From the NCBI GenBank assembly GCA_009787745.1, contig WQST01000022.1, forward strand, positions 1-10,029: a stretch of DNA of 10,029 nt, written 5' to 3'. The notes under the pieces are model-generated. The model had not been told where the DNA came from and ran no database searches. It was given only the letters and a program-made list of their open reading frames with translations. The translations under genes and the position numbers were made by a program. The stretch is from Lachnospiraceae bacterium (GTDB lineage Bacteria > Bacillota > Clostridia > Lachnospirales > Lachnospiraceae). Below, in pieces: positions 1-6,500 of the stretch (its first letter is position 1; every line of letters begins with the position of its first letter).

Positions 1-233
1 CCCGGCGGTTTTAATGTTTCATCATTTGTGCTTCCGTCAACCGACCCGCCGTCACAAATGATAATATCACACAGCTTTCCAATCCCGCTTTTTTGCGCCC
101 GCCGAAGTTCTTTTTTGATTCGCTCGCCTTCATTAATAATCGGAATAAGAAGACAATATTTAGTCGTCTTTTCTGCGTATTCACGACATTCGAAATTGGG
201 TACGCCCGCTAAATTCTCATATGATTTACTCAA
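1..233 (-). CDS. Family 2 glycosyltransferase, N-terminal part (runs off the left edge)
   Basis: The visible 77 codons encode the start of a GT-A fold glycosyltransferase of family 2. A beta strand and the motif LLIPIINEGERI (about residues 28-39) lead to CDIIICDGGSVDGS (residues 55-68), whose DGGSVDGS stretch is the usual nucleotide-sugar binding loop. The start is a TTG at 231-233: it has AGGAGGG (241-247) seven bases upstream, and its first bases overlap the TGA stop of the isomerase gene before it, so translation is probably coupled. A nearby ATG at about 221-223 is out of frame. The rest, including the catalytic DxD region, lies outside the window, so donor and acceptor cannot be inferred. 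By context it would transfer a sugar in the same surface-glycan pathway as its neighbours. Confidence 0.85.
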   Translation of the reverse strand, partial: MSKSYENLAGVPNFECREYAEKTTKYCLLIPIINEGERIKKELRRAQKSGIGKLCDIIICDGGSVDGSTNDETLKPP

Positions 234-1012
234 CCAAAAACCCTCCTGATATAATCCGCGGTCTGCTTAACAACTAATAGACCGCCGGGATTTTTCATTT
301 CTATCGAAATATATTTTTGATAATTTCCGTTTTTCAAAATCTTAGATAATTCAACATGTAAATCACGCTCTTCAATCTTCGCTAAGTATGGCTCACTGAT
401 ATGAATATGATTTATCAAATCTAAATTATCGGAAACTACCTGCAAACTCTCAGAATTTTCTATTATCGTACCGAAATCAAGGTTTACTGCCAATCCGCAA
501 ATTTCTTCGGCAAATCGAAATGCTTCGGTTGAATCATTGATAAAATTAGTGTCATAGATAGGCGGGTTTGGCTCAATCGCCATAACCGTGCCATGGTCTT
601 TCGCATAACGAGCAATATCACCAAAAAAATCATATGCAATCTTCATATCAGCATTATTTGGTATATTTCGATTCTTTGGGCAACCGAAGACAAGATTCGG
701 GCAACCGATAACCTCGGCAAAATTAATAGCTTTAAAGGTATAATCTAAAAGTACTTGGCGGTCGCGGTCGCTTCCGAAAATCGTTTCGCCTTTGCCGAAC
801 CAGATTGATTGCATTGATGAAATAGCCAGACCATATTCATTGTGTAATATTTCCGCAAATGCCGCGGCTTCCTGACAATGTTCATAAGGATTAAGCGGAA
901 ATATTCTGGTTGGCGCGATTTCCAAGCCGTTAAAACCTTGCTCTTTTAGAAAAAGATACATTTCCTCATCGCATTCTGAGTTCCACGCAATGTTTGAAAT
1001 TGATAGCTTCAT
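230..1012 (-). CDS. Sugar phosphate isomerase/epimerase-like TIM-barrel protein
   Basis: A 260-residue protein of the xylose isomerase-like TIM barrel superfamily (AP endonuclease 2 type), the usual length for a single-domain sugar isomerase/epimerase. Strand ends carry candidate metal and catalytic residues: Glu31 (GLEIAP), Glu147 (AIEPNPP), Asp179 (NLDFG), His204 (HIHISEP) and Glu238 (SIEMK). This pattern of two Glu, an Asp and a His around a divalent metal is known for the family. There is no signal peptide, so it should be cytosolic. The ATG overlaps the TGA of the upstream SDR gene in an ATGA arrangement (1009-1012), and its own TGA overlaps the TTG start of the next glycosyltransferase. 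The likely role is converting a free or nucleotide-linked sugar intermediate for the glycan made by this operon. The substrate is unknown, because this superfamily also includes inosose dehydratases and other enzymes. Confidence 0.85.
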   Translation of the reverse strand: MKLSISNIAWNSECDEEMYLFLKEQGFNGLEIAPTRIFPLNPYEHCQEAAAFAEILHNEYGLAISSMQSIWFGKGETIFGSDRDRQVLLDYTFKAINFAEVIGCPNLVFGCPKNRNIPNNADMKIAYDFFGDIARYAKDHGTVMAIEPNPPIYDTNFINDSTEAFRFAEEICGLAVNLDFGTIIENSESLQVVSDNLDLINHIHISEPYLAKIEERDLHVELSKILKNGNYQKYISIEMKNPGGLLVVKQTADYIRRVFG

Positions 1013-1932
1013 ATATCCCCATGCCTTTCAATAAATTCCTTTAGTTCACGAAGAATTTGTTCGCGTTCAAAAATATATCCATTTCTGCCGCCGAAAATTT
1101 CAGCATCTTTCGATCGAAAATCATATTCGAAAGGCGGCTTGTCAAGTAAATTGTTAAATGATTTGCCGAAAATATACTCATAGACATCAGCGCTTGAGAT
1201 AGGTTCTGTCGCCATATGAAGAAGGGGGATATTATTTTTCAGCATTATTTCTATATGATTCCACAGATAAATTAGATTATAATACTGAAAAACCGAACGG
1301 CTGTCGGTAAAGTTTAATGATGAAAAATTGCACCGTTCAAGTGCGGCTTTTAATAAAGGTTTATTTGCATTAGATACAGTCAGCTTAAAAAAGCCGTTAT
1401 CCTGTAAAGCGTAACATTCTTTGATAACCTCTTCCCGGCTTGAAAGTTCATCATATTTCGCTTGGTTAAGCATGGCGGGAAAGTTATTAATGATATCATA
1501 GATAAAGTTCTTCTTTATACCATCACCGAATAGAGCAGGTAAACGAATTACATGGCTTTGCGGGATAAATTCACGCACAGAAATTTCCAAATCAAGCCGA
1601 TTACGCCCGTATGCAGTCAGAAGCTCAGGTTTTATGGCCGTGTCCTCGAAAGCGTTCACAGGATTATCGAGAACAGCAATCGTCGATATTAACACCAGGC
1701 ATTTGGGATTGATTTTTTGAATGTTATTAATTGCCGTTTCGATTACTGTTTTATCCGCAAAAGGGTCTTTATTTGCTAAAAACATCTCTGCGGGAACACC
1801 TGAGTAAACCAAGAGTTCAGGATTTGTACCGAAGGCATCGGTGATATTTTTAGAATTGCAAAGCATATCAAATTCATGCGATGCCGAAATATTTTGACCG
1901 ACGAATCCGGTCGAACCTACCAAAATCTCCAT
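1009..1932 (-). CDS. NAD-dependent epimerase/dehydratase-like SDR protein
   Basis: A 307-residue extended short-chain dehydrogenase/reductase. The N-terminus has the Rossmann dinucleotide motif GSTGFVG (residues 6-12). A strand ending in LISTIAVLD (81-89) carries the active-site Ser/Thr pair. The YxxxK position reads YGRNR (108-112), so the catalytic Lys is an Arg here. A RLPALFGDG segment (130-138) fits the substrate-side loop of NDP-sugar epimerases and dehydratases. The start is an ATG with GGGAG (1942-1946) nine bases upstream, and the gap to the preceding glycosyltransferase stop is 13 bases. It should act in the cytosol on a nucleotide sugar or related intermediate. The Arg for Lys change may be a subfamily trait and not damage, since the rest of the fold appears intact. 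The exact reaction (epimerase, reductase or dehydratase) is not decidable. Confidence 0.82.
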   Translation of the reverse strand: MEILVGSTGFVGQNISASHEFDMLCNSKNITDAFGTNPELLVYSGVPAEMFLANKDPFADKTVIETAINNIQKINPKCLVLISTIAVLDNPVNAFEDTAIKPELLTAYGRNRLDLEISVREFIPQSHVIRLPALFGDGIKKNFIYDIINNFPAMLNQAKYDELSSREEVIKECYALQDNGFFKLTVSNANKPLLKAALERCNFSSLNFTDSRSVFQYYNLIYLWNHIEIMLKNNIPLLHMATEPISSADVYEYIFGKSFNNLLDKPPFEYDFRSKDAEIFGGRNGYIFEREQILRELKEFIERHGDI

Positions 1933-1945
1933 CTTATTCTTCTCC

Positions 1946-2875
1946 CTACAGCCTTTCGATACTCCCGATTACATACTTCATCTTTTTAAAAATCAAGTTA
2001 ACAATCAATGAAAGATACTTGATAATAATCGATAGAATACCGAATATACCAAAAAATCCGACTGACAGCATGATCATTGTCGTCGTCCACCCTGCGACAG
2101 GATTTCCGCTTAAAAAAATGGTCAGGGTATAGAGGCCTGATATAATTGAAAAGCAAATCATTAAGATTGTTAATGAAATTGAAATTTTATAGGCAATATT
2201 CGTAAAAAATATCAAGCTGTCAAGCGCCAGGCTTTGACGGTATGATGAATTGATAGGATTTAGCGGAATAGCCCCTGTATTTCCTTCATAAACAATATTT
2301 TCATATGAAAGCCCGCAATTAGCATAAATAGCTTTACGGTATGGAATGGTGATGCTCATTTGATTAATCCTGTTAATTGCCCGACGGCTTAAGATGCGGA
2401 AACTTTCGGTTTTTATTTTATATTGCGAAAAAGAATGTTTGTTAAATAATGAATAGAAGATACGGCTTGTTTTGCGTAGTTTAGTATTTGATGATGCCCC
2501 GACTATATCACAGCCTTTAATGCAATAATGATAAATATCCATAACAACATTAATATCATAATCCATATAAATATGGTCAAATTCAAAAACAAAATCACCT
2601 GAAGCATAATCTACACCCGCTATCATGGAACTTTCCAGTCCTTGATAGAAGCCTGTATTTATTAAGATCATGGCGCCTTCTTGCATATTGCCGGCACATT
2701 CTTTAATTAACTCCGCACTCCGATCGTTTGAACAGTCATTAACACAAATAATTTCAAATTTTTTAAAATTATCACGCAAAACCGTATTTATTTTTTCGAT
2801 AAAGTTTTTAACAATATTTTCATTATTATTGATATACAGCACTACGGAAATAAAATTATTCTCTTTATTGTGCAT
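1946..2875 (-). CDS. Membrane-anchored family 2 glycosyltransferase (GtrB / dolichol-phosphate mannosyltransferase-like)
   Basis: A 309-residue protein with an N-terminal GT-A domain and two C-terminal membrane helices (about 233-256 and 264-290), the architecture of GtrB-type enzymes that load a sugar onto polyprenyl phosphate. The strand and loop EIICVNDCSND (41-51) is the nucleotide-binding motif, and FRILSRRAINRI (159-170) matches the Arg-rich acceptor segment. GNPVAGWTTT (257-266) between the helices is the usual hairpin. The DxD-like site is unusual: FEFDHIYMDYD (97-107) replaces the common D-x-D/DLQ pattern. The start used is the ATG at 2873-2875, because GGAG (2882-2885) lies six bases upstream. 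An earlier in-frame ATG at 2885-2887 would overlap that ribosome binding site. It would supply a lipid-linked sugar for the GT-C-like protein of the same operon; this partnership is inferred from the family pairing. Confidence 0.85.
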   Translation of the reverse strand: MHNKENNFISVVLYINNNENIVKNFIEKINTVLRDNFKKFEIICVNDCSNDRSAELIKECAGNMQEGAMILINTGFYQGLESSMIAGVDYASGDFVFEFDHIYMDYDINVVMDIYHYCIKGCDIVGASSNTKLRKTSRIFYSLFNKHSFSQYKIKTESFRILSRRAINRINQMSITIPYRKAIYANCGLSYENIVYEGNTGAIPLNPINSSYRQSLALDSLIFFTNIAYKISISLTILMICFSIISGLYTLTIFLSGNPVAGWTTTMIMLSVGFFGIFGILSIIIKYLSLIVNLIFKKMKYVIGSIERL

Positions 2876-2916
2876 ATTAATCTCCATGCGTTCGGCAAAA
2901 ATAAAAAATCATCGCG

Positions 2917-4035
2917 TTACACTAAAATATCTTCTAAATCAAAAACCGTATTTATTTTACCTGATAAAACCGTAAAAAATCTCGGTTCTTCGCTCATTTG
3001 CCTGATAACAGTCGGTCTGCCGTCGTCAATTTCGGAAGTTTTGAGAATCGCTTTAACTGAAAATAATGAATCCTTATAAGCGAACATCAGTTCATCATGT
3101 AAATACTTGCGTGCCAATTGTGACATATGTGGAAAAGCGCTTTTCGGTTTAGCCGAGCAACGATTGCAATTGGCGAGAAAGTTCGCCGAACAATCAATAT
3201 CAGCCGTTTTTTGGCATGAGAAAGCGGGATAATCGTCATAGCTTGTTAAATGCGGCGTAAAAGAAACGCTGGTCAGCGAATGATATCCGATTTTTCCGAA
3301 GGGCATAATGGAAAAAAACGTTCCGTCCATAAGTGTAAGCCCCAAGTTTTTCAAGTTATTCGAAACTTGGCATAAGATTATTTCGCATAGTTCATATTTA
3401 ATATTAAAAGTCTCAAAGCCGGCTAATTTGTGTATCTGGTTGATCGACGCATAAGCCGAGTTTAGGACAAATTTACTCTTATAATTTTTTTCGCCGGCCG
3501 TGATGATATAATGCTCGCCATCATTTTCAATGGCGGATACTTTATTATTAAATAAGGCGGTAACATTCGCATGTTTTCCGATTTCACTCATAAGATAATC
3601 CCGTAAAATCAGCGGGTCAAAGGCATACTCTTTGGTTAGAAAGGCGCCTTCGCACATGCCTTTTTTAAAGTACTGCTCTTCATGAATCTGTCGGTAATAA
3701 ATATCGGAATCCCGGCAGAACTTAATGAATTGCTCTGCATTTGTCCAGCTAAAATTTGCAGAAATGGCATAAATTTTTTCAAACCCGTCATTAACACAAA
3801 ACCCAAATTCACTAACAAAACGGTCAAAATATCCTTTTGATTTAACCGCCGTAGAAAGTGAGCGCGGATAGTGATACCCCATATGTACACGGGCTTGATT
3901 TATATAGGAAGCGCGCATAAACGGCTCGGGGTCTTTTTCCAAAAGTAATACCCGTTCGCCTCTTTTTCCGCAAAAATATGCGGAATACAAGCCATAGAAT
4001 CCGCCGCCGATGATGATTTTATCATATGCTGACAT
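2917..4035 (-). CDS. FAD-dependent oxidoreductase (DAO family)
   Basis: A 372-residue flavoprotein of the D-amino acid oxidase-like fold. The N-terminus has the FAD-binding motif IIIGGGFYGLYSA (7-19), and Glu33 (LLLEKD) binds the adenosine ribose in this family. A conspicuous NQARVHMGYHYPRS segment (46-59) follows, and the C-terminal end (GKINTVFDLED) fits the second FAD-contacting part of the fold. There is no signal peptide or membrane helix. The ATG at 4033-4035 is chosen because AAGGAGG (4042-4048) sits six bases upstream. A GTG six bases earlier would overlap that site. The gene overlaps the end of the GT-C-like gene by 14 bases, and the gap to the next gene is 41 bases. A redox step on a sugar or amino-acid-like glycan building block is the likely role, inferred from context; the substrate is unknown. 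Confidence 0.85.
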   Translation of the reverse strand: MSAYDKIIIGGGFYGLYSAYFCGKRGERVLLLEKDPEPFMRASYINQARVHMGYHYPRSLSTAVKSKGYFDRFVSEFGFCVNDGFEKIYAISANFSWTNAEQFIKFCRDSDIYYRQIHEEQYFKKGMCEGAFLTKEYAFDPLILRDYLMSEIGKHANVTALFNNKVSAIENDGEHYIITAGEKNYKSKFVLNSAYASINQIHKLAGFETFNIKYELCEIILCQVSNNLKNLGLTLMDGTFFSIMPFGKIGYHSLTSVSFTPHLTSYDDYPAFSCQKTADIDCSANFLANCNRCSAKPKSAFPHMSQLARKYLHDELMFAYKDSLFSVKAILKTSEIDDGRPTVIRQMSEEPRFFTVLSGKINTVFDLEDILV

Positions 4036-5884
4036 CTTCACCCTCCTTTGGACACCATAGCAGAAAAGCGAGCGGAAGGAATAATCCGCTTAGGAAGACA
4101 GGTAATCCGTAGCGGAAATCTGCCCACGCATTGGTCAAGTAAAGGGTGGCGACATAAGTAAAGATTGGTAAAAATGGAAGAAGCCGGATAAATTGCCGCT
4201 TAATAATGGAAATCAGCGCACATATGACCATTAATGCCATCCAAATACCATGACGCCAAATAAATATCGCGGGTAAAGGCAATGAAGTTCCCATCGCGTA
4301 CTTATGCAGAAGATTGGTTAAGAACCCCGACTTTTGCGCGACATTAAATTCAGGTATAAATACAGGGGCATCCACCCGAACTATTTTATCGACTGAATAA
4401 CTTATTGTGTTGATATATCCTTTAGCATCAATGACCCAGTAAGTTCTGACCCGATATAGCATTGAAGAAAGCATTTTCGCAGGATTACGGCTGAAACTAT
4501 CCCAGTAAAGCGCAATAAACTCACCGACTCCGAGACTGCCGATATTAACTAAATCATATTCCAAATAACGCGTCCAGTCAGGTTGAAAGCTGTCTTTTAA
4601 TTCTTCTTCATCAATGCGCGGAATTAATTGCTTAAGTTTGGTTAAAGTCTCATTTGAAAAATTCCCGCCGCGGTAATAGGTTGATTGGATATCCTGAATA
4701 CCTGCTAAGTATTTGTGATAAATAGTTTGTTCATGCGTATATACACCAAGTGCCTGATAACCGGGAAAGCGAATCAACAGCACAATGACAACAGACAATA
4801 TAACCGCTGTAAGGAGCTGCCAATTCCTTTTCAGGATAAACAAAACAGTCAGGGCAACTGCCATGACAATGTAGACGGGAAAAGAATTAGCCCGCATAAA
4901 AAAGGTTAATACCATTGAAAGGCAAAGCATAACACAAAGTGATAGCAAGGTCTTTTTCGTGGCAGTCTTATTGATAATGACTTCTTCAATAATTCGGACT
5001 AATACATATATAAACCAAAGAATCGCCATCCCATTTGGCAGGTCAATCCAAATCACGACCGTATGAAGTGAAATCGAAGGAATGAGCGGTAAGATAAAAG
5101 CGGCGGAAGCGGCATATTTAAAGCTAATCCGTCTTTTATGGAAATACATTAGGATAGACGAAAGTAATGCCGAAAAAATTATAATTTGTGTAATGACAAT
5201 CCAGACGATTTCCGGCTTAGTCGGCGCGATACGGCAAATTATATTAATCAGAAACGCATAAAGCGGTGAGCCGCCCGTATGATAGACACCAAACTGCCAG
5301 CCTGAGAGATAACCCCACGAATCATCCGTCATGATGGCAGGATAAAAGGCTCTTTGCCAAATCATTAAAACAGAAAAAGTAATGGCGAATAAGATAAGCC
5401 ATTTCTTCCGCAGGGAGGTAATTTCGGGAATCGGTAATGATTCTTTATAGGCAATAAAAGAATCTATGAAAAATAAAAAACATCTAAGAACATAGCTTGT
5501 CCAAATGAAGCCAAGCACGAAATAGATGATGCTGATATAAGGCGCCGCCATTGATAGTAATGTTTGAAAATCTGCTTCGGGGATGTATTGCCGATAATAG
5601 GAGAGGTCGATTAAATATTCGGGTCTCGGTTCAAGGAACAGGTCAAAACCGAAAATAGCCAAGGTTAAGTATGAATTTACGATAATTAGAAATAAGATAT
5701 TATACCAACGCTTTGATTCGAATATGCGGGGTAGTTTGTCTAGGTTGAATAAAACGAGTAAGCATATTGCAATAGCCAGGAATTTATTAAGGAATGCAAC
5801 AGGGGTTAAAATAATTAACTGGAATGATAAAAGAACGAATATAAACATATGAAATTTGCCCAAATTTCTTAAACGCGTAATCAT
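4022..5884 (-). CDS. Polytopic membrane protein, GT-C-type glycosyltransferase candidate
   Basis: About 620 residues with roughly 13-15 hydrophobic helices in an N-terminal block (about 11-375) and a C-terminal block (about 538-610), separated by a large hydrophilic region (about 385-530) that would lie outside the cell. The first extracytoplasmic loop contains YPAIMTDDSWGYLSGWQ (181-197). Acidic residues there (Asp187, Asp188) sit where GT-C enzymes place their catalytic Asp. FFMRANSFPVY (328-338) and the C-terminal ADFRYGLPVF (588-597) resemble conserved spots in lipid-linked-sugar transferases. It probably moves a sugar from a polyprenyl-phosphate carrier onto a surface polymer, with the GtrB-like enzyme as supplier. 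The ATG at 5882-5884 is preferred because a strong extended -10 lies just before it. An in-frame ATG at 5912-5914 would add ten residues; neither has a clear Shine-Dalgarno sequence. First gene of the minus-strand operon. Confidence 0.75.
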   Translation of the reverse strand: MITRLRNLGKFHMFIFVLLSFQLIILTPVAFLNKFLAIAICLLVLFNLDKLPRIFESKRWYNILFLIIVNSYLTLAIFGFDLFLEPRPEYLIDLSYYRQYIPEADFQTLLSMAAPYISIIYFVLGFIWTSYVLRCFLFFIDSFIAYKESLPIPEITSLRKKWLILFAITFSVLMIWQRAFYPAIMTDDSWGYLSGWQFGVYHTGGSPLYAFLINIICRIAPTKPEIVWIVITQIIIFSALLSSILMYFHKRRISFKYAASAAFILPLIPSISLHTVVIWIDLPNGMAILWFIYVLVRIIEEVIINKTATKKTLLSLCVMLCLSMVLTFFMRANSFPVYIVMAVALTVLFILKRNWQLLTAVILSVVIVLLIRFPGYQALGVYTHEQTIYHKYLAGIQDIQSTYYRGGNFSNETLTKLKQLIPRIDEEELKDSFQPDWTRYLEYDLVNIGSLGVGEFIALYWDSFSRNPAKMLSSMLYRVRTYWVIDAKGYINTISYSVDKIVRVDAPVFIPEFNVAQKSGFLTNLLHKYAMGTSLPLPAIFIWRHGIWMALMVICALISIIKRQFIRLLPFLPIFTYVATLYLTNAWADFRYGLPVFLSGLFLPLAFLLWCPKEGEDVSI

Positions 5885-5899
5885 AGTCGTATTGTAGCA
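5885..5899 (-). promoter_or_regulatory. Extended -10 promoter of the glycan operon
   Basis: On the minus strand TGCTACAAT (5891-5899) is an extended -10 element with a 5/6 hexamer. A weak -35 match, TAGCTA, falls at 5914-5919 with a 17-base spacer. The predicted transcription start is about 5884, which is the A of the preferred ATG, so the message may be leaderless. This agrees with the missing ribosome binding site. It is the only promoter-like element I see upstream of this operon; a weaker TATGAT hexamer lies at 5910-5915. Confidence 0.5.
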
Positions 5900-6005
5900 T
5901 GGTTTTTTTATCATAGCTAGGGTAATCGCGTAAAAAGTTTTTATATTGAGTGTTATTAATTTACTGTTATCCGGAGCATGGTGTTAAGGATAAAATATTA
6001 GAAAC

Positions 6006-6107
6006 TGGTATTGATTATAATTAAGTATCATTATTTTTGTAATTGCTATAATATTGAGTTCATGTATTAAAAATGAAAAGGTAATGCGGTCAAACAATAA
6101 ATATTAA
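6006..6107 (+). pseudogene. Decayed copy of the 3' end of the ABC membrane-partner gene
   Basis: This stretch matches the end of the downstream membrane-protein gene (about 7919-8014) over nearly 100 bases. The shared core includes TTATTTTTGTAATT, ATATTGAGTT and AATGAAAAGGTAA in the same order and spacing. The copy reads SIIIFVIAIILSSCIKNEKV against SVIIFVISKILSSRINNEKV in the intact gene. A one-base insertion near 6020 puts a TAA in frame just upstream, and a four-base deletion near 6086 changes the last residues, so no protein can be made from it. Homology fades left of about 6006. It is the scar of a second transporter module whose body has been lost, next to the divergent glycan operon. 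Confidence 0.75.
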
Positions 6108-6121
6108 GAGAACCTATTAAC

Positions 6122-6167
6122 TAATTAAAGACAACGGCAAAAATAATGACATGCCTCATGAACAATA
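6122..6167 (+). repeat. Promoter module, copy 1 (degenerate)
   Basis: First of three copies of a 46-base unit beginning TAATTAAAGACAAC and ending TGAACAATA. It follows the decayed permease tail just as copy 3 follows the intact permease gene. Its -35-like hexamer is ATGACA (6146-6151), but no good -10 falls at a normal spacing. A perfect TATAAT lies at 6177-6182, about 25 bases downstream of the hexamer, which is too far. It is probably an inactive promoter remnant. Confidence 0.65.
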
Positions 6168-6254
6168 CATAACTAATATAATATTGTAAATATGTGTTGA
6201 TAATGTATCATAATACTTTTCGCAAAACATTAAATGACGTGAGTACGACTAAAC
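6168..6254. other. Gene-free AT-rich spacer between repeat copies 1 and 2
   Basis: I see no coding frame, RNA gene or clear terminator here. The only local structure is a short interrupted palindrome, TGATA-atg-TATCA, at about 6199-6211, which is common by chance in such AT-rich DNA. The stretch probably represents residue left by the duplication that produced the flanking repeats. Confidence 0.4.
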
Positions 6255-6300
6255 TAATTAAAGAATATAGTAAAATTAATTGACATGTCTATGAACAATA
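6255..6300 (+). repeat. Promoter module, copy 2
   Basis: Second copy of the 46-base unit, sharing TAATTAAAGA and the TGACATG...ATGAACAATA end with copy 1 and the intact TTGACA with copy 3. The -35 box overlaps an 8-base palindrome, GACATGTC (6282-6289), that the other two copies carry in imperfect form. ATTG and CAAT arms bracket it (6279-6282 and 6296-6299). A regulator could bind here, but no regulator gene is visible in the window. Confidence 0.65.
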
Positions 6301-6309
6301 TGATATTTT
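6280..6309 (+). promoter_or_regulatory. Promoter upstream of the inverted repeat and small ORF
   Basis: A perfect TTGACA (6280-6285) is followed, after an 18-base spacer, by TATTTT (6304-6309). The -10 match is weak (4/6) and the spacer is one base longer than ideal. The predicted start near 6316 is the first base or two of the 14-bp inverted repeat, so the transcript would begin with a hairpin. This promoter could drive the small ORF and, by read-through, the ABC ATPase and membrane genes, for which no closer promoter is evident. Confidence 0.5.
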
Positions 6310-6314
6310 GATAA

Positions 6315-6366
6315 TAGGCATCATCAGAAGATAGTAGTAAACTCAAAGGATGTCTGATGATGCCTA
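6315..6366 (+). promoter_or_regulatory. Perfect 14-bp inverted repeat over a start codon, possible leader hairpin
   Basis: TAGGCATCATCAGA (6315-6328) is the exact reverse complement of TCTGATGATGCCTA (6353-6366), with a 24-base loop. In RNA the loop would expose AAAGGA (6345-6350), a ribosome binding site, while the tandem ATG codons (6357-6362) sit in the stem. That layout is typical of leaders that control translation initiation. A shorter stem, ACACCC with GGGTGT (6366-6371 and 6386-6391), lies directly after it. There is no U-run, so it is not a standard intrinsic terminator. Confidence 0.55.
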
Positions 6367-6500
6367 CACCCTGCTCTTTGCATTTGGGTGTTCTATACCT
6401 CTGTCATGCCTTATACGACAATAGTCAATATCAAGGGATACAGATGCTGAATAAAATTACGGGATTATTGAATATTTCACTCAAATTTCCTCGTTGGTAA
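6357..6500 (+). CDS. Small ORF of 47 codons, function unknown
   Basis: A possible 47-residue peptide starting MMPTPCSLHLGVLYL with two Cys residues (6 and 16). Its start region, CTCAAAGGATGTCTGATG (6342-6359), matches 16 of 18 bases of the start region of the lipoprotein gene (8099-8116), including AAAGGA six bases before the ATG. This supports it as a place where ribosomes once started or still start. I do not recognise the peptide, and it lacks a clear leader/core layout. It could be a small peptide, or the displaced 5' end of a gene destroyed by deletion and fusion. A competing ATG at 6350-6352 in another frame gives only 24 codons. Confidence 0.3.
   Translation: MMPTPCSLHLGVLYLCHALYDNSQYQGIQMLNKITGLLNISLKFPRW

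Noticed and set aside
28..249. Plus-strand open frame of 73 codons at the left edge
   Set aside because: It lies opposite the glycosyltransferase start, which has a clear family motif and ribosome binding site; the plus frame has neither.
2670..3079. Two overlapping plus-strand frames opposite the GtrB-like and flavoprotein genes
   Set aside because: No recognisable domain and no ribosome binding site; they are explained by the codon use of the real minus-strand genes.
3636..3890. Minus-strand frame of 84 codons inside the flavoprotein gene
   Set aside because: It is an alternative frame of an intact, well-supported gene.
6199..6211. Short interrupted palindrome as a terminator or operator
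   Set aside because: Five-base arms in AT-rich DNA are expected by chance, and no U-run follows.
6122..6300. CRISPR-like array from the repeated units
   Set aside because: Only two nearby copies that differ in sequence, irregular spacing, and promoter features that explain the conservation; no cas gene is present.
6315..6366. Insertion sequence terminal repeats
   Set aside because: The arms are only 24 bases apart, too close to enclose an element, and no transposase fragment or target duplication is visible.
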